Source: Sporomusa acidovorans
GTDB taxonomy: Bacteria; Bacillota; Negativicutes; Sporomusales; Sporomusaceae
Direction of reading: 5' to 3'
Length of the DNA: 60,216 bases
Assembly: GCF_900101845.1 (NCBI RefSeq)
Contig: NZ_FNAM01000038.1
Coordinates: 1 to 60,216, forward strand
The notes beneath the pieces are model-generated. The model was given only the letters and a program-made list of their open reading frames with translations. It was not told the origin of the DNA and ran no database searches. This document shows, piece after piece, positions 58,645-60,216 of this stretch; the first letter of the stretch is position 1; each line of letters begins with the position of its first letter. The position numbers and the translations under genes are program-made.

Positions 58645-59862
58645 ATGTCAGAAACTGCTAAGGTAACGCTGGCCGATATTGAAAAAGCCCGGAAAGCTTT
58701 ACAGGGCGTCGTGCATCATACGACACTTGATAGAAGTAATACGTTCAGTACCCTAACTGGCAGTGAAATTTATTTAAAGCTGGAGAATTTGCAGAAAACC
58801 GGATCGTTTAAAATCCGGGGCGCCTATAATAAAATAAATTGTCTAACCCCGGAGGAAAAATCCCACGGGGTTATTGCCGCGTCTGCCGGCAACCACGCTC
58901 AGGGAGTGGCCTATGGTGCCAGCAAGGCCGGGATTAAGGCAACGATTGTTATGCCGGAGATTGCGCCGCTTGCCAAAATTACGGCAACCAGGGGCTATGG
59001 TGCCGAAGTTGTGCTGGCCGGGGGAGTATATGACGAGGCTTATCATAAAGCAATAGAATTGCAGGCGGAAACCGGTCAGACTTTTATTCATGCTTTTAAC
59101 GATGCGGCTGTTATTGCCGGGCAGGGTACAATCGGCCTGGAAATTCTTCAGGATCTGGAAGATGCTGACGCCATTGTCGTTCCTATCGGCGGCGGCGGAC
59201 TCATTGCCGGTATTGCCGTAGCCGTCAAGGAACTTGCTCCCCGTGTCAAGGTATTTGGCGTACAGGCACAAGGGGCACCGGCTATGTATATGTCTAAGAA
59301 GGCGCACGCTATTAAAACAACGCGTGACGCCGAGACATTTGCCGACGGAATTGCTGTTAAAGTGCCTGGTGATTTGACCTTTGCCTTGATTGATCAATAT
59401 GTCGACGATATTGTTGTTATTGACGACGAGGCAATTGCCGGTACTATCCTGATGCTTTTGGAGCGGGCCAAGCTCATGGTAGAAGGGGCCGGTGCCACAA
59501 GCCTGGCTGCCATACTCAATGACAAAATCCCGGCTAAAGGCAAAATTGTCAGCGTGATTTCCGGCGGCAATGTTGATGTTAACTTTATCTCCCGTATTAT
59601 TGAGCGCGGCCTTGTCAAAGCCGGACGCCGGGTGCGTTTGCAGACGGCGGTTGTGGATCGTCCCGGCAGTCTGCAGCGTTTATTGTCGATTATAGCCAAG
59701 CTGCAGGCGAATGTACTTTATGTTTCCCACGACCGGGTGGAACGCCATGTGCCACTGGGCCAGGCTGTTGTTGAGATTGGGCTGGAGACCAGGGATGTAT
59801 TGCATACTGAGCATATCATGGCGTCTCTGCGCCATGAAGGGTATCCGGCAGAAATCATATAA
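58645..59862 (+). CDS. ilvA: Threonine ammonia-lyase (biosynthetic/catabolic IlvA/TdcB type)
   Basis: The 405-residue PLP enzyme has QKTGSFKIRGAYNKI (PLP lysine), ASAGNHAQGVAYGA and VPIGGGGLIAGI. Residues about 330-405 are an ACT-like regulatory domain (VVDRPGSLQRLLSIIAKL). It turns threonine into 2-oxobutanoate and ammonia, the first step of isoleucine synthesis or of threonine fermentation. The short, single ACT form is closer to TdcB/short IlvA. It may be co-transcribed with purR (16-base gap). An IS element begins 17 bases after its stop. Confidence 0.92.
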   Translation: MSETAKVTLADIEKARKALQGVVHHTTLDRSNTFSTLTGSEIYLKLENLQKTGSFKIRGAYNKINCLTPEEKSHGVIAASAGNHAQGVAYGASKAGIKATIVMPEIAPLAKITATRGYGAEVVLAGGVYDEAYHKAIELQAETGQTFIHAFNDAAVIAGQGTIGLEILQDLEDADAIVVPIGGGGLIAGIAVAVKELAPRVKVFGVQAQGAPAMYMSKKAHAIKTTRDAETFADGIAVKVPGDLTFALIDQYVDDIVVIDDEAIAGTILMLLERAKLMVEGAGATSLAAILNDKIPAKGKIVSVISGGNVDVNFISRIIERGLVKAGRRVRLQTAVVDRPGSLQRLLSIIAKLQANVLYVSHDRVERHVPLGQAVVEIGLETRDVLHTEHIMASLRHEGYPAEII

Positions 59863-59878
59863 AGCACCGTTGGCAATT

Positions 59879-60216
59879 CAGGGGATGTTCATGAAAAATA
59901 AGTTATAAAAAAAGAGGAAAAAAGAGAGAAATAGAAAATATAAGGCAATGAGGTGAAGAAGATGGAAAATCTCATTGCGATATTAGAAAAAGTGTCAGAT
60001 CCACGACAGGCATGGAAGATTAAACATAAGCTATCGGACATATTACTCATCTGTTTATTTGCAGTAACCTGTAATGCTAACAGTGCGCTAGAAATCTATG
60101 ATTTCGCGGTTAGCCGAAAGCAATGGCTTAATACGATCCTTTCTTTGGAAAACGGTATACCAAGCCGTTTAACCTTTGCCAGAGTGCTGCAACTGATTTC
60201 ACCCAAAGCATTCGCC
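59879..60216 (+). mobile_element. ISAs1-type insertion sequence, left end (cut by window edge)
   Basis: The transposase gene begins at 59962. CAGGGGATGTTCATG at 59879 is the likely left terminal repeat, because ISAs1-family ends begin CAGGG. The element continues past the window. It is inserted just downstream of ilvA without disrupting it. Confidence 0.65.
59962..60216 (+). CDS. ISAs1-family transposase, N-terminal part
   Basis: The 85 visible codons start MENLIAILEKVSDPRQAWKI and contain HKLSDILLICLFAVTCNANS and IYDFAVSRKQWL. The DPR-x-KHxLxDILxI pattern is the DDE_Tnp_1-associated N-terminal domain of ISAs1 (H-repeat) transposases, which lies before the DDE catalytic core. GAGGTGAAGAAG gives the ribosome site. 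The gene is incomplete only because the window ends. Confidence 0.82.
   Translation, partial: MENLIAILEKVSDPRQAWKIKHKLSDILLICLFAVTCNANSALEIYDFAVSRKQWLNTILSLENGIPSRLTFARVLQLISPKAFA

Noticed and set aside
58843..59397. 184-codon minus-strand frame in ilvA
   Set aside because: Antisense shadow of a clear PLP enzyme gene.

Overview
The window looks like part of a chromosome from a spore-forming, diderm Firmicute of the Negativicutes (Sporomusa/Pelosinus-like). This is inferred from gene content and order, not from a search. Evidence: the core order speA-like, tmk, yaaR, holB, ricT, yabB/trmN6, rsmI, abrB, metG, tatD, yabE, rnmV, ksgA, yabG, ispE, purR is the Bacillus/Clostridia synteny block; yabG and SPOCS-domain proteins indicate endospores; several promoters resemble sigma-H and sigma-K sites. 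I found no rRNA or tRNA genes.

Layout. 1-2900 is an AT-rich accessory stretch: the start of an IS1182-type transposase, a truncated DUF2971 gene, a Panacea/PIN toxin-antitoxin pair and a small degenerate CRISPR array without cas genes. 3000-7200 has an amino-acid permease, a decayed P-loop kinase, a tungstate/molybdate binding protein and CorA. 7250-13100 is a sigma-54 regulatory unit: a PrpR-type activator diverges from threonine aldolase, a cation symporter and an M24 peptidase, and a long perfect inverted repeat plus a -24/-12 promoter lie between them. 13400-23200 is a Tad/Flp pilus locus (cpaB, cpaC, cpaE, tadB, DegS-like kinase, flp, tadE, tadG, cpaF, tadC); a possible diverged c-di-GMP aptamer precedes the 58-residue pilin gene.

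23300-28000 holds small metabolic and regulatory genes (LysR, ppnP, DUF192, IclR, larE). 28150-44330 is the conserved housekeeping and sporulation block, with an extra ABC exporter and a glycosyltransferase. 44400-50900 is lineage-specific: a frameshifted adenine methyltransferase, a CAP-domain secreted protein, a Cys-rich probable spore protein, two SPOCS proteins (one with His/Asp/Cys tandem repeats), a HipA-like kinase and an L,D-transpeptidase. 50968-54562 is a cyanophycin operon (cphB-cphA). 54650-59862 holds cheW, ispE, a GntR regulator, a nucleotidyltransferase, purR behind a consensus sigma-H promoter, and threonine ammonia-lyase. An ISAs1-type element starts directly after it and runs off the window.

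Several start codons were moved downstream of the longest open frame where a Shine-Dalgarno sequence decided the choice; these are noted per gene. Functional names are family assignments from motifs read by eye.
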